From an uncultured Bacillota bacterium (GTDB lineage: Bacteria > Bacillota_I > Bacilli_A > ML615J-28 > CAG-313): 43,344 bases of DNA. Shown piece after piece: positions 34,669 to 43,115 of this stretch (positions are counted from its first letter, which is position 1; every line of letters begins with the position of its first letter). The DNA is taken from positions 1 through 43,344 of the forward strand of contig CAMODB010000007.1 in the NCBI GenBank assembly GCA_946611195.1, written 5' to 3'. Both the position numbers and the translations under genes were made by a program. A model generated the notes under the pieces. It saw only the letters and a list, made by a program, of their open reading frames with translations. It ran no database searches and was not told the DNA's origin.

Positions 34669-36318
34669 CTATTCTGGCCAATGTACTGCTACGAACATTA
34701 TAAATAACAATGCGTATGCAAGTGTTACTATAAGAGGAACTAAAGCAGTCTTGGTAATATGAATATATTTAATTTCTTCTTTTGGTTGACTAACTTCTGG
34801 TTGACTAACTTCTTCTCGTGATAACTTGATATCTAATTCTTCACTATCTTCTTTTATAGTTTCATCTGGAAGAGCTTTTACATCTAAGGCTTCGTTAACA
34901 GTCTTAGCCGCAAAAGTAGCAGACATTGCAGTTGGTGGTAAGAATTCACCAATAGCAGCTACAAGTGATAAAGCTGATGAAACAATAATTTCATTATAAC
35001 CAATTAAAGCCATAACGAATGGACCACCAAGAATTGAAGCGGAACCAAAGGCTGATATACCACCAAAGATTGGAACAGCAATCGCAATACTAATATATTG
35101 CCATAAATAACGCCATTGATTAGCCATACTTGTCATTGGTAAACTTAATGCATTAATAACAAAATATCCACGAGCACCTGTTAAAGTTAAAGCTTCAACA
35201 AACATACCAACACCTATAAGTAAAGCCATAGCAGAAATAGATTTTGCAATACCATCACTTACAACTTTAAAGGCATTAACTTTTCGACCAACAAAGAGAC
35301 TTGGAATGAAAGCAATCACAAATAGTAATGGACTTCCAAGTAAACCAACGGAACGTGGTAGGACGCTTTGAAGAACAAACAAGATAATAATGATAAATAA
35401 AGGTGCTAAAACATAAGGTTTTAATTCACTTGTTATTTCTAAATTTAATGAATCAGCTAATTCTTCGACTATAATCTCTTCACAATATGGTTTTCTTAAC
35501 CATACAGCTAAAATAGAACCAATAACTAAGGCTGTAAAGAGAATAAATAATACTAATAATAATTTTTTATTACTAGCTTCTTTTGGTGAAGATAGATAAA
35601 GGATTAAGAATGTTAAAGAAACAAGTAATAAAATTGAAGATAAAACAATATTTTCAATTAAAGTATTCTTATTCATTCCAATTCTCTTTGGAGCTTCTTT
35701 ACCGAAGCCTCTACTTAACCATAGTACAACAAAGATAGCAAGTGGGAACGTTAAACAAATTAAAGGAGCAGTAAATCCTGAATATGGAATATCTACTACA
35801 TCACAAATAACCATTACGGGAACGTTAATTGGTGGAGCTATCATACCAAGGACAGCACCAAACGCAATAATTGCCCCAACTTTTTTCTTAGGAATACCCA
35901 TTTTTATCATGATAGGCGCAACAATTGCTCCACATGAAACAATAGCTGCTAATGATGAACCAGTAATCATACCTGGTAACATCACTAGTAACATAAATAC
36001 TAATAAGAGAACAGTAGGTGCTTTCTTAAATATTTTTACTAAAAACACACTAATGTATTCAATAGCTCCCGAAGCTTTAAGCCCCGCAATAAAGATCATT
36101 GCGGTAATGATAACTAAAATTGTATCAAAATAGCCAAAACTTCCTTCAATAAGATGTCGTAAATTCCATTCAGTTCCTGAGAAGATTGCTCCTAGTGTAA
36201 TACCAACTACGGCAGAACACATTAAGGCTAGTCCGCTAGGCATTTTTGCAACAAGTAGTAAAACTACGAATGTTACAATCATGGCAGCGAAATACAATAA
36301 TTCAATCTCCCAAATCAT
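34669..36318 (-). CDS. TRAP-type transporter large permease (DctM-like)
   Basis: This is a 549-residue membrane protein with about 13 hydrophobic segments. The DctM signature is clear near residues 115-200: GSSLAAIVSCGAIVAPIMIK, GAVLGMIAPPINVPVMV and PYSGFTAPL. The second half repeats the fold (GISAFGSASILGGPFVM, IGEFLPPTAMSATFAA). It is about 120 residues longer than a standard DctM. The extra length is a mid-protein insert with hydrophobic segments near 220-320 and a charged C-terminal tail ending in one more helix. No solute-binding protein or DctQ is encoded beside it. It lies 3 bases after the gamma-glutamyltranspeptidase gene. Import of glutamate or short glutamyl peptides is an inference. 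Confidence 0.82.
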   Translation of the reverse strand: MIWEIELLYFAAMIVTFVVLLLVAKMPSGLALMCSAVVGITLGAIFSGTEWNLRHLIEGSFGYFDTILVIITAMIFIAGLKASGAIEYISVFLVKIFKKAPTVLLLVFMLLVMLPGMITGSSLAAIVSCGAIVAPIMIKMGIPKKKVGAIIAFGAVLGMIAPPINVPVMVICDVVDIPYSGFTAPLICLTFPLAIFVVLWLSRGFGKEAPKRIGMNKNTLIENIVLSSILLLVSLTFLILYLSSPKEASNKKLLLVLFILFTALVIGSILAVWLRKPYCEEIIVEELADSLNLEITSELKPYVLAPLFIIIILFVLQSVLPRSVGLLGSPLLFVIAFIPSLFVGRKVNAFKVVSDGIAKSISAMALLIGVGMFVEALTLTGARGYFVINALSLPMTSMANQWRYLWQYISIAIAVPIFGGISAFGSASILGGPFVMALIGYNEIIVSSALSLVAAIGEFLPPTAMSATFAAKTVNEALDVKALPDETIKEDSEELDIKLSREEVSQPEVSQPKEEIKYIHITKTALVPLIVTLAYALLFIMFVAVHWPE

Positions 36319-36321
36319 TTA

Positions 36322-38193
36322 TTAATATCCTAGAGCCTTTCCATCACGTCTAGGGTCTGCACCACCGTGCATTGTACCTTCTTCAAAATTGAATCTAATA
36401 CCATGAACACCACCAAAGAATAGATCATGATCTTTTACACCTGTAGGGATTAAATAATAACCCATAGCAGTTAATTGATCTCTTGTTGCTTGTGGTAAGG
36501 CATTTTCAATATATAAGTCTTTCATATGAGAACCTGCACCTAAATCGGCATTAGCAGATGCATAACAATAAACACGTGTTGCGTTAATTGCTTCTTGAAT
36601 ATTCATACCAAAGTCAATCATATTAATAACAGTTTGAATAACAGCTGAAGGAATACGTAAACCACCTGGAGAACCTAATGTTGCCCATGGGTTAGCATCT
36701 TTCATAATGATTGTTGGCATAATATGAGAAACTGGTTGTTTATAAGGTTTAACATAATGAACACTTGAAGAACTTACAGAGAAACTACTCATTTGGTTAT
36801 TTAAATAGAAACCGCATTGATGTGGAACAATACCATTACCAAAGAAATGGTTAATAGTTTGTGTTACACTTACGATATTTCCATCTTTATCACAAACAGA
36901 GAAAGCGGTAGTACTATAATGTTCAATATAATCATAAGTATCATCATCAATTAGATGATCACCAGTTTTAGGCATATAATCCCAAGGATTACCATAATCA
37001 TCAGCAGTTGAACCACCAATAGCATGACGTCCTAAATATGCATGAGTAGGGTTATAACGAGATGCCCATAATGCAGCAGCATATTTTTTCGAAATCATAC
37101 CTTGAAGAGGAACATCTTCAAAATTAAAGTCTGCGAAGTATTTTCTCTTATCACCATAAGCAGCAGAGAAAGCAGTTGCTAAAATATTTAAGAATTCAGC
37201 TGAATAACGATCAAGTTTTGAAATATCGCCATAGCATTCAAGCATATTTAAAGCTTCAAGAAGAATTGCACCACCACTTGATGGGCTAGTAGCTGTTGCG
37301 ATATCATAACCACGGTAAGTACCTTGAAGTGGTTTAGATTTAACAGGATAATTAGCTACAGCATAATCTAAATCAGCTTGAGTAATTAAACCACCATATT
37401 TTTCTTGTTCAGCTAAAATTGCTTCGGCTACTCTTCCTTTATAGAAACCATCTTTACCTTGGTTACAAATTAATTCAAGAACATCAGCATAATCAGATTG
37501 AACTAATTTATCACCAACAGCTAATGGTTCAATACCATCAGATGTGAAAACATTTTGAATTTCTTTTCTACTCTTCATTACTTGAGCAAAGTTTTCACTA
37601 ATAGTATTAGCAAGTTCTGGTGTTGTAGCAACACCTTCACGAGCATATTTAATAGCAGGTGCCATGATAGTAGCTCTATCTAGTTTACATCTTTCATCAA
37701 TGATTGTAAGTAAACCAGCAACTTGAGTAGGTACACCACTTGATTTAATTCCATCGTCTAAATCTTCATCACCCTTAGGGAAATTAGCAGCTGTACCAGA
37801 AGCAGGTGTGAATTCACGGAAATTGTATTGAACATATTCACCAGTGCTTGCATCGTAAGCGACCATTAAGCCACCACCACCGATACCACTAGCATGAGGT
37901 TCTACAACCCCTAATGCAAATGATACTGCAACAGCTGCATCAAAGGCATTACCTCCTGCTTTAAGGATATCAAGACCAGCTTTTGCTGCGTATGGACTTG
38001 CACAAGTTACCATACCATTTTTGCCTATTGCATCTCTAACGCTTAAGTCAGTATAATCTCCTTCTTCATCTGTTTTTTCACCTGGCTTTGGATCAGGATT
38101 GTCTTCATTCTTTTTACAAGAAACAAGTCCTGCTACACTTAAGAAAAAGATTAACGCAATTAGAAATACACCAAATCTAAAAGTTTTTCTCAT
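36322..38193 (-). CDS. ggt: Gamma-glutamyltranspeptidase lipoprotein (GGT/CapD family)
   Basis: This is a 623-residue lipoprotein: signal ending LVSC (Cys26), a charged linker to about 48, then the Ntn-hydrolase precursor. The large-subunit part carries Arg126 in NFREFTP, which binds the gamma-glutamyl carboxylate. Self-cleavage is expected before Thr428 in HYSTTAFSV, which becomes the N-terminal nucleophile of the small subunit. The oxyanion loop is LGSPGGLRIP near 507-516. GGT transfers or hydrolyses gamma-glutamyl groups. CapD, a relative, cuts and anchors poly-gamma-glutamate. Which of the two this is cannot be decided by motif, but the pgs genes in the same island favour a polymer-related role. 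GGAGG precedes the start. Confidence 0.93.
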   Translation of the reverse strand: MRKTFRFGVFLIALIFFLSVAGLVSCKKNEDNPDPKPGEKTDEEGDYTDLSVRDAIGKNGMVTCASPYAAKAGLDILKAGGNAFDAAVAVSFALGVVEPHASGIGGGGLMVAYDASTGEYVQYNFREFTPASGTAANFPKGDEDLDDGIKSSGVPTQVAGLLTIIDERCKLDRATIMAPAIKYAREGVATTPELANTISENFAQVMKSRKEIQNVFTSDGIEPLAVGDKLVQSDYADVLELICNQGKDGFYKGRVAEAILAEQEKYGGLITQADLDYAVANYPVKSKPLQGTYRGYDIATATSPSSGGAILLEALNMLECYGDISKLDRYSAEFLNILATAFSAAYGDKRKYFADFNFEDVPLQGMISKKYAAALWASRYNPTHAYLGRHAIGGSTADDYGNPWDYMPKTGDHLIDDDTYDYIEHYSTTAFSVCDKDGNIVSVTQTINHFFGNGIVPHQCGFYLNNQMSSFSVSSSSVHYVKPYKQPVSHIMPTIIMKDANPWATLGSPGGLRIPSAVIQTVINMIDFGMNIQEAINATRVYCYASANADLGAGSHMKDLYIENALPQATRDQLTAMGYYLIPTGVKDHDLFFGGVHGIRFNFEEGTMHGGADPRRDGKALGY

Positions 38194-38240
38194 TTTTTTC
38201 CTCCATTTTTCTTTTATATTCCCTTTACCCCTTTTTATAA

Positions 38241-39476
38241 TTAATAAAGATTATCTTTAATATTCTTTAAAAAGATTGTAACAATCAGTAAATCAGCACA
38301 TCCACCAAAACTATAATTATTAGCTATACACTCATTAGATAATTTATTGATTGATTCACTATTATAATTAAGATTTTGAAATTTGTTTTTTACTTCTAAA
38401 TATTTATTTAGTGAATGACATCTTTTTAAAAATACTGTATCATCAGCATTAATAATAAAGTAAATTAAAGTTTTTAATTTATCTTTTTTGACATCATAAA
38501 GGCTTAATGCTTCTGTAACGTGAGGTAATCCTCTTTCTATTTCTCCTCTTGCCCCCTCAATACCATATTGTTGATATGCTATCTTGCCAAAAGTGTCATT
38601 TCCTTTATTAAGTTCTTTAGTTAGATCTTTACACATGATTTTTAGATTATTGAAAATTTCCTCAAAATCTAAATTATTTTGTAAATTATAGCCAAGAGCG
38701 CCTAAGGTTTGACCTAGAAGAAAAATTAATCCTTTATAAGTATTTACATTGTTTGTTACTTTTAACATCTTCTTTTCAGTTAAAAGTCCAATTCTTCGAT
38801 TTTCGATAAATATTTCTTTTAAATCATTTAAATAATAACCATTAAAGAACATCATAATTAAATCATCAACAATCGCTTTTTGACTTCTTTTCATGATTTC
38901 ATAATTCATATCAGCATGCGATCCATTAGTTAATTTAGTTACTAGTCCAAATTTAGGATCTAAATCTAATTCTTCCATCATAGAAGAAAGAATTAATTTC
39001 TTGATTAATTTCTTTAAATAATCTTCAATATTCTTTTTAATAAATGATAACAATTCTATTAAAGAATGATTCTTTTGTCTTATACAGACAAAAGCATCTA
39101 AATCACATAAATAGCATTTTCGTAATGTAGGGCGATTAATGCTTCTAATAAAATCGCTTTCATTTTGAAATAAATCGAAATCGATAAAACGTCCTAACGT
39201 CTTATCTTCATATTTCATTAATTCATCTTTGGTAATTCTTCCTTTTTGGTATAAATATAAATACATTGGACCATCCGCATTATCTATATAAATAAATGAA
39301 ACATAATTCTTTTTAAGTTTATTATGAAATATATTTATTAATAGATATGCTTCTTTAATTTGTTTATTATTACCAGGAATATTAGCTTTTAAAGTAACAC
39401 AATCATAAAAAGGTAAATAATCTTTTATAAGATTTATTTTATTTTCTCTTTCTGTTAATATTTCACTAAATTCCAT
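38241..39476 (-). CDS. citXG: CitX-CitG fusion: prosthetic-group synthesis and transfer for acyl-carrier lyase
   Basis: This is a 411-residue bifunctional protein. The N-terminal 170 residues are CitX-like, the enzyme that attaches the phosphoribosyl-dephospho-CoA group to the carrier subunit; motifs are LGRFIDFDLF near 93 and RKCYLCDLDAFVCIRQ near 119. The rest is CitG-like, triphosphoribosyl-dephospho-CoA synthase, with TNGSHADMNY, GARGEIERGLPHV, NADDTVFLKR and SFGGCADLL. Such fusions are known in citrate lyase clusters. The gene overlaps citC by 11 bases. It equips the carrier protein encoded at 42839-43105. Confidence 0.9.
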   Translation of the reverse strand: MEFSEILTERENKINLIKDYLPFYDCVTLKANIPGNNKQIKEAYLLINIFHNKLKKNYVSFIYIDNADGPMYLYLYQKGRITKDELMKYEDKTLGRFIDFDLFQNESDFIRSINRPTLRKCYLCDLDAFVCIRQKNHSLIELLSFIKKNIEDYLKKLIKKLILSSMMEELDLDPKFGLVTKLTNGSHADMNYEIMKRSQKAIVDDLIMMFFNGYYLNDLKEIFIENRRIGLLTEKKMLKVTNNVNTYKGLIFLLGQTLGALGYNLQNNLDFEEIFNNLKIMCKDLTKELNKGNDTFGKIAYQQYGIEGARGEIERGLPHVTEALSLYDVKKDKLKTLIYFIINADDTVFLKRCHSLNKYLEVKNKFQNLNYNSESINKLSNECIANNYSFGGCADLLIVTIFLKNIKDNLY

Positions 39477-40464
39477 ATTTATCTTTAACCATTAAACTAA
39501 AGAAAGTTTGATTACCTTTAGGAATATATTTTAATGCGGAATCTAAATCTTTATTTTCTAGATATTTACGAACCAAGGAAGCTGATACTACAACACCATC
39601 TTCCACATAACGTTCTACTTCAATAATATCTTCACCTAATTCTTCTTTTAAGACTTCATTATATTTAACCATCTTTTCTTTTGTTTCTTTACCAAGATAA
39701 CGTTTTTTAAAATGAATTATTTTCTTAAAATAATTTTTATATACTAAAGCATCAATACGTGCTAATTCTGTATCAACACTATCACTAGGCAAGAAATAGG
39801 AAGGGAAAGTTAAAGATGAAACGATATATTTTGATGAAGGTATTACCGCAACATTCTCTAATCTTTTACAAGCAAGATATACTAAAGTTAATCTTTCTTG
39901 AAAACTAAATATTGATTTATCTTCTTCTACGACAAAGACTACTACTTGATCATGATTTTTACTAGCCGTTTCAATTAAATATTCATGGCCAGTTGTCATC
40001 GGATTTGCGTTAACAATGACACAGGCAATATCACTATTTTCTTCAATAGGACCAAGATAAAATTCTAATTTTCTTTTAATCTTTTTGATTTCTTCTTCTA
40101 TTTTGTCATTACCGCCTTCTAAAAAAACCACTTTATCATCTTTGACAATTAAACGAAAGCCAAAAGATAAAAAGATATTTTGATACATTGGTTTTGTAAA
40201 GACAAAATAAGAATAGATATTTTTTTCATTTAAACGACTAATTAATTCATTTATAAGTAAAGTAGCAGCATTTTCACTTTGATAAAGAGGGTCTACCGCA
40301 AGGCATTTAATGATATTACCTAAATAGCTTATAGTTCCAACAATTTTATCATCATCTTCTAAATATAAACTACCTTCTACTTCATCCATCTTTAAAGAAA
40401 ATTTAGTTAAAAATTCTTTAATTTGTTGTTTTTCACCTTGTAGTAAAGCCTCTTTAACAATCAT
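39466..40464 (-). CDS. citC: Citrate/citramalate lyase ligase (acetylates the lyase prosthetic group)
   Basis: This is a 332-residue enzyme that uses ATP and acetate to acetylate the thiol of the lyase carrier protein. The N-terminal 115 residues are a GNAT-like domain (LAVDPLYQSENAATLLI). The C-terminal nucleotidyltransferase domain starts with VNANPMTTGHEYLIE at 151-165, the HxGH-like ATP site, and ends with a SLVRKYLE region typical of the family. It lies between citF and the citXG fusion. The citrate and citramalate lyase versions cannot be separated by motif, and the neighbouring methylaspartate ammonia-lyase suggests citramalate. Confidence 0.92.
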   Translation of the reverse strand: MIVKEALLQGEKQQIKEFLTKFSLKMDEVEGSLYLEDDDKIVGTISYLGNIIKCLAVDPLYQSENAATLLINELISRLNEKNIYSYFVFTKPMYQNIFLSFGFRLIVKDDKVVFLEGGNDKIEEEIKKIKRKLEFYLGPIEENSDIACVIVNANPMTTGHEYLIETASKNHDQVVVFVVEEDKSIFSFQERLTLVYLACKRLENVAVIPSSKYIVSSLTFPSYFLPSDSVDTELARIDALVYKNYFKKIIHFKKRYLGKETKEKMVKYNEVLKEELGEDIIEVERYVEDGVVVSASLVRKYLENKDLDSALKYIPKGNQTFFSLMVKDKYGI

Positions 40465-40474
40465 TATTTAACTC

Positions 40475-41995
40475 CTATTTACGGTACAAAGAATCAATAA
40501 CTGTACCATCACGATATTCAACAACCCCAATTACTTCTTTTGATAAATTTAATTTCTTTGGTTCACCCGTAATAGAATGAGCTAGTTCATATAATTCATC
40601 AATTGTTTTAATTGGTAATTTTGAATTCTTTAATTTTTCAAGTAGATCTTTTCTCTTTGGATTGATTGCAATACCTCTTTCACATACTAAGATATCGATA
40701 TCTTCACCAGGAGTTGTTACTGTTGTAACATGATCTTTAATAATTGGCATTCTTGATTTAATTAAATTAGTAGTAATTATTGATACTTTTGCACCATGTG
40801 CAGTATCAGAATGTCCACCAGAACCACCAATAATCTTTCCATAAGAATCAGTAGTTACATTGACATTGAAATCTTTATCAATTTCCGTAGCACCTAAAAT
40901 TACTACATCAAGGTAATCAACAACTGGATCATCATAAGGATTAGCATATTTAGATGCTGACATACCAATATGATGAGGATTATTATTATAACTTTCTACC
41001 GCATCAATATCGAAACATTGAACATCGCGAAGTTCATCAAATAAGCCTTTTTTTTGCATATCAACGAAATAGCCAGTAATACCACCAGATGCAAAGCTAC
41101 CTTTTATACCTTTTTCCAGCATAATATTTTTTACATAGCTTGCCACAGCTAAACTTGTACCACCAGCACCAGTTTGCATTGACATACCATCTTTAATTAA
41201 ACCAATTTCATCAAGTAATTTAGCAGTCATATTAGCAATTTTTAAGCCAATTGGATCTTTAGTAATTTTAGTTGTTCCACTAACAATACCTTTAGGATCA
41301 CCAATAGAATCAACTACTAAGACAACATCTACATATTTCTTATCAAGTTCAATTCTATCTAATGAATCAACAAGATTATCAGTAACTAAAACTACTTTTT
41401 TCGCATACATTAAGTCGCTTATCGCATAGCCTAAGCTACCACAAGCAGCTTTACCAATACCACCATAACCATTACCATTTTTATCAACCGTAGGGGTTGC
41501 GATAAAAGCTACATCAATTGGTAATTCACCACTTTCAATTTTACGAGGACGACCACCATGCGTATTCATTACTAACATACCTTTTAAATAACCTTCACCG
41601 ATTACATCTGATACAGGACCATTTAAATAATTGGTATCGACATTAGTAACATTACCATTCTTAATTAAATCTGCTAATATAGCATTACTTGGGAAAATTG
41701 CACTTGGAGCATAATGAAGATCTTTTAAATCTCTTCTTAATACTTCTTGTGAAACCATATTTTGAACATAATCACCATTTCTTAAATGATGATGGAATGA
41801 AATTGTTTGTCCAGATTGAATATTTAAATAATCAAATACTTCTTTAATATCTTTTAGGAAAACAATTTTATTATTTTGTTTCTTTTCCTTGATTAATTTT
41901 CTTTCTTTATTTTGATAATCAGAACTAGAAACAAAAGGTCTATAGCCTTCAGGTACGAAACGATTTACTTTATTATTCATCTTAAATAGCTCCAA
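40475..41995 (-). CDS. citF: Citrate/citramalate lyase alpha subunit (acyl-carrier transferase)
   Basis: This is a 506-residue subunit that swaps acetyl for citryl or citramalyl on the carrier protein, a CoA-transferase-like reaction. Landmarks are FVPEGYRPF near the N-terminus, SFHHHLRNGDYVQN, GMSMQTGAGGTSLAVA, GASGGITGYF-like ASGGITGYFVD, and GGSGGHSDTAHGAK near 390. The length matches CitF. It overlaps citE by 14 bases and precedes citC. With CitE and CitD it forms the lyase complex in the cytoplasm. With methylaspartate ammonia-lyase and mesaconase in the same island the natural substrate is probably (S)-citramalate rather than citrate. Confidence 0.93.
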   Translation of the reverse strand: MELFKMNNKVNRFVPEGYRPFVSSSDYQNKERKLIKEKKQNNKIVFLKDIKEVFDYLNIQSGQTISFHHHLRNGDYVQNMVSQEVLRRDLKDLHYAPSAIFPSNAILADLIKNGNVTNVDTNYLNGPVSDVIGEGYLKGMLVMNTHGGRPRKIESGELPIDVAFIATPTVDKNGNGYGGIGKAACGSLGYAISDLMYAKKVVLVTDNLVDSLDRIELDKKYVDVVLVVDSIGDPKGIVSGTTKITKDPIGLKIANMTAKLLDEIGLIKDGMSMQTGAGGTSLAVASYVKNIMLEKGIKGSFASGGITGYFVDMQKKGLFDELRDVQCFDIDAVESYNNNPHHIGMSASKYANPYDDPVVDYLDVVILGATEIDKDFNVNVTTDSYGKIIGGSGGHSDTAHGAKVSIITTNLIKSRMPIIKDHVTTVTTPGEDIDILVCERGIAINPKRKDLLEKLKNSKLPIKTIDELYELAHSITGEPKKLNLSKEVIGVVEYRDGTVIDSLYRK

Positions 41996-42839
41996 ACTTC
42001 TCGGCTTTCATTAATATTTTTTCTGCTCTTTCCATAACTGGTTTATCAACCATCTTACCATCTAAACTAAATACACCTAAGCCTTTTTCACTAGCTTCTT
42101 TGGTTGCTTGACGAACACGTAAAGCCCAAGTAATTTGTTTTTCAGTTGGTAAGAAGACTTTATTAATTGTATCTAATTGATTAGGATGAATAGCACTCTT
42201 CGCATTCATACCAAGTTCTTGAGCATGTAAAGCATCTTTTAAAAGTCCTTCATAATCATTTACATCGGTAAATGGGGTGTCGATAGCATCAATTTGATAT
42301 GCTTTACAAGCCATAGCTATTCTAGCTCTTGGATATTCAATTTCCACACCAGCTTTAGTTCTTGTAACTTCCATATCTGATGTTAAATCTTCTGCCCCAA
42401 GCAATACGCCATCAACTCTTGGACATTTAACAATTTCTTCAACTTCAAGAACGGATACCGCAAGTTCAATAATAGGTAGAACTTTAATATGCTTCTTCAT
42501 CTTCTTTTCTTTTTCAATTTTTGTAAGCATTTCATCTAATTGATTTAAATAAACTACTCTAGCTTTAGGAAGCATAATGGAATCAATATTATCGGAAACA
42601 ATTAATTCAAGATCTTTTTGATAATAATCAGTATCTAAACCATTAATTCTAACAACTACTTCCATTGGTTGATTAGGATGAGTTTCTAAATAACAATGCA
42701 TCAAGTTACGAGCACTATCTTTTTGTAGAACATTTACCGCATCTTCTAAATCAAAGATAACCGCATCTGAACCAAAAACATCAGCATTTTGTAACATAGC
42801 TGGATTATTACCAGGAATAAATAATAAACTACGACGCAT
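41982..42839 (-). CDS. citE: Citrate/citramalate lyase beta subunit (acyl lyase)
   Basis: This is a 285-residue TIM-barrel lyase subunit that splits the acyl-carrier thioester into acetyl-carrier and an oxo acid (oxaloacetate from citryl, pyruvate from citramalyl). Motifs are RRSLLFIPGNNPAML at the start, VIFDLEDAV near 27, MLPKAR with metal-site residues, LLGAEDLTSDM, and KSAIHPNQLD. Length and motifs match CitE. It overlaps citD by one base at its start and citF by 14 bases at its end. Homologues also act on malyl-CoA, but the CitD and CitF partners here settle the complex type. Confidence 0.94.
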   Translation of the reverse strand: MRRSLLFIPGNNPAMLQNADVFGSDAVIFDLEDAVNVLQKDSARNLMHCYLETHPNQPMEVVVRINGLDTDYYQKDLELIVSDNIDSIMLPKARVVYLNQLDEMLTKIEKEKKMKKHIKVLPIIELAVSVLEVEEIVKCPRVDGVLLGAEDLTSDMEVTRTKAGVEIEYPRARIAMACKAYQIDAIDTPFTDVNDYEGLLKDALHAQELGMNAKSAIHPNQLDTINKVFLPTEKQITWALRVRQATKEASEKGLGVFSLDGKMVDKPVMERAEKILMKAEKFGAI

Positions 42840-43105
42840 TATTTAGCCTCCATTCTTTCAATGGCAGTAAGTAGTCTAGCTTTAATTGTATAATCGAGAG
42901 CTCCTTTATCTTGAAGGGAAACTTTAACATTATTTAATCCTTTTTCTTTTAAAGTATCAAGTACTACTTTTTCAATTTGATCATGGAAAAAGGCATCAAC
43001 AATACTTTGAATTTCCACTTCCAAATGATCGGATGCGCTAATAGTGACTAGACAGTCATTAGATTCAACACTACCAGCGCTTCCAATTTTTTGGATATCA
43101 CTCAT
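42839..43105 (-). CDS. citD: Citrate/citramalate lyase acyl carrier protein (gamma subunit)
   Basis: This is an 88-residue carrier protein. Near the N-terminus AGSVESNDCLV holds the Ser (residue 15) that receives the phosphoribosyl-dephospho-CoA group. The rest fits CitD (VQSIVDAFFH-like QSIVDAFFHDQI, DKGALDYTIKARLLTAIER). It lies 10 bases after methylaspartate ammonia-lyase and couples to citE. This spacing, with the ammonia-lyase directly in front, is the strongest local hint that the complex is a citramalate lyase. Confidence 0.93.
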   Translation of the reverse strand: MSDIQKIGSAGSVESNDCLVTISASDHLEVEIQSIVDAFFHDQIEKVVLDTLKEKGLNNVKVSLQDKGALDYTIKARLLTAIERMEAK

Positions 43106-43115
43106 ATTTTAATCC

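Noticed and set aside
38241-43105. Citrate fermentation operon
   Set aside because: The lyase genes alone would suggest it, but methylaspartate ammonia-lyase directly upstream and the lack of a citrate carrier or oxaloacetate decarboxylase make citramalate the better reading.
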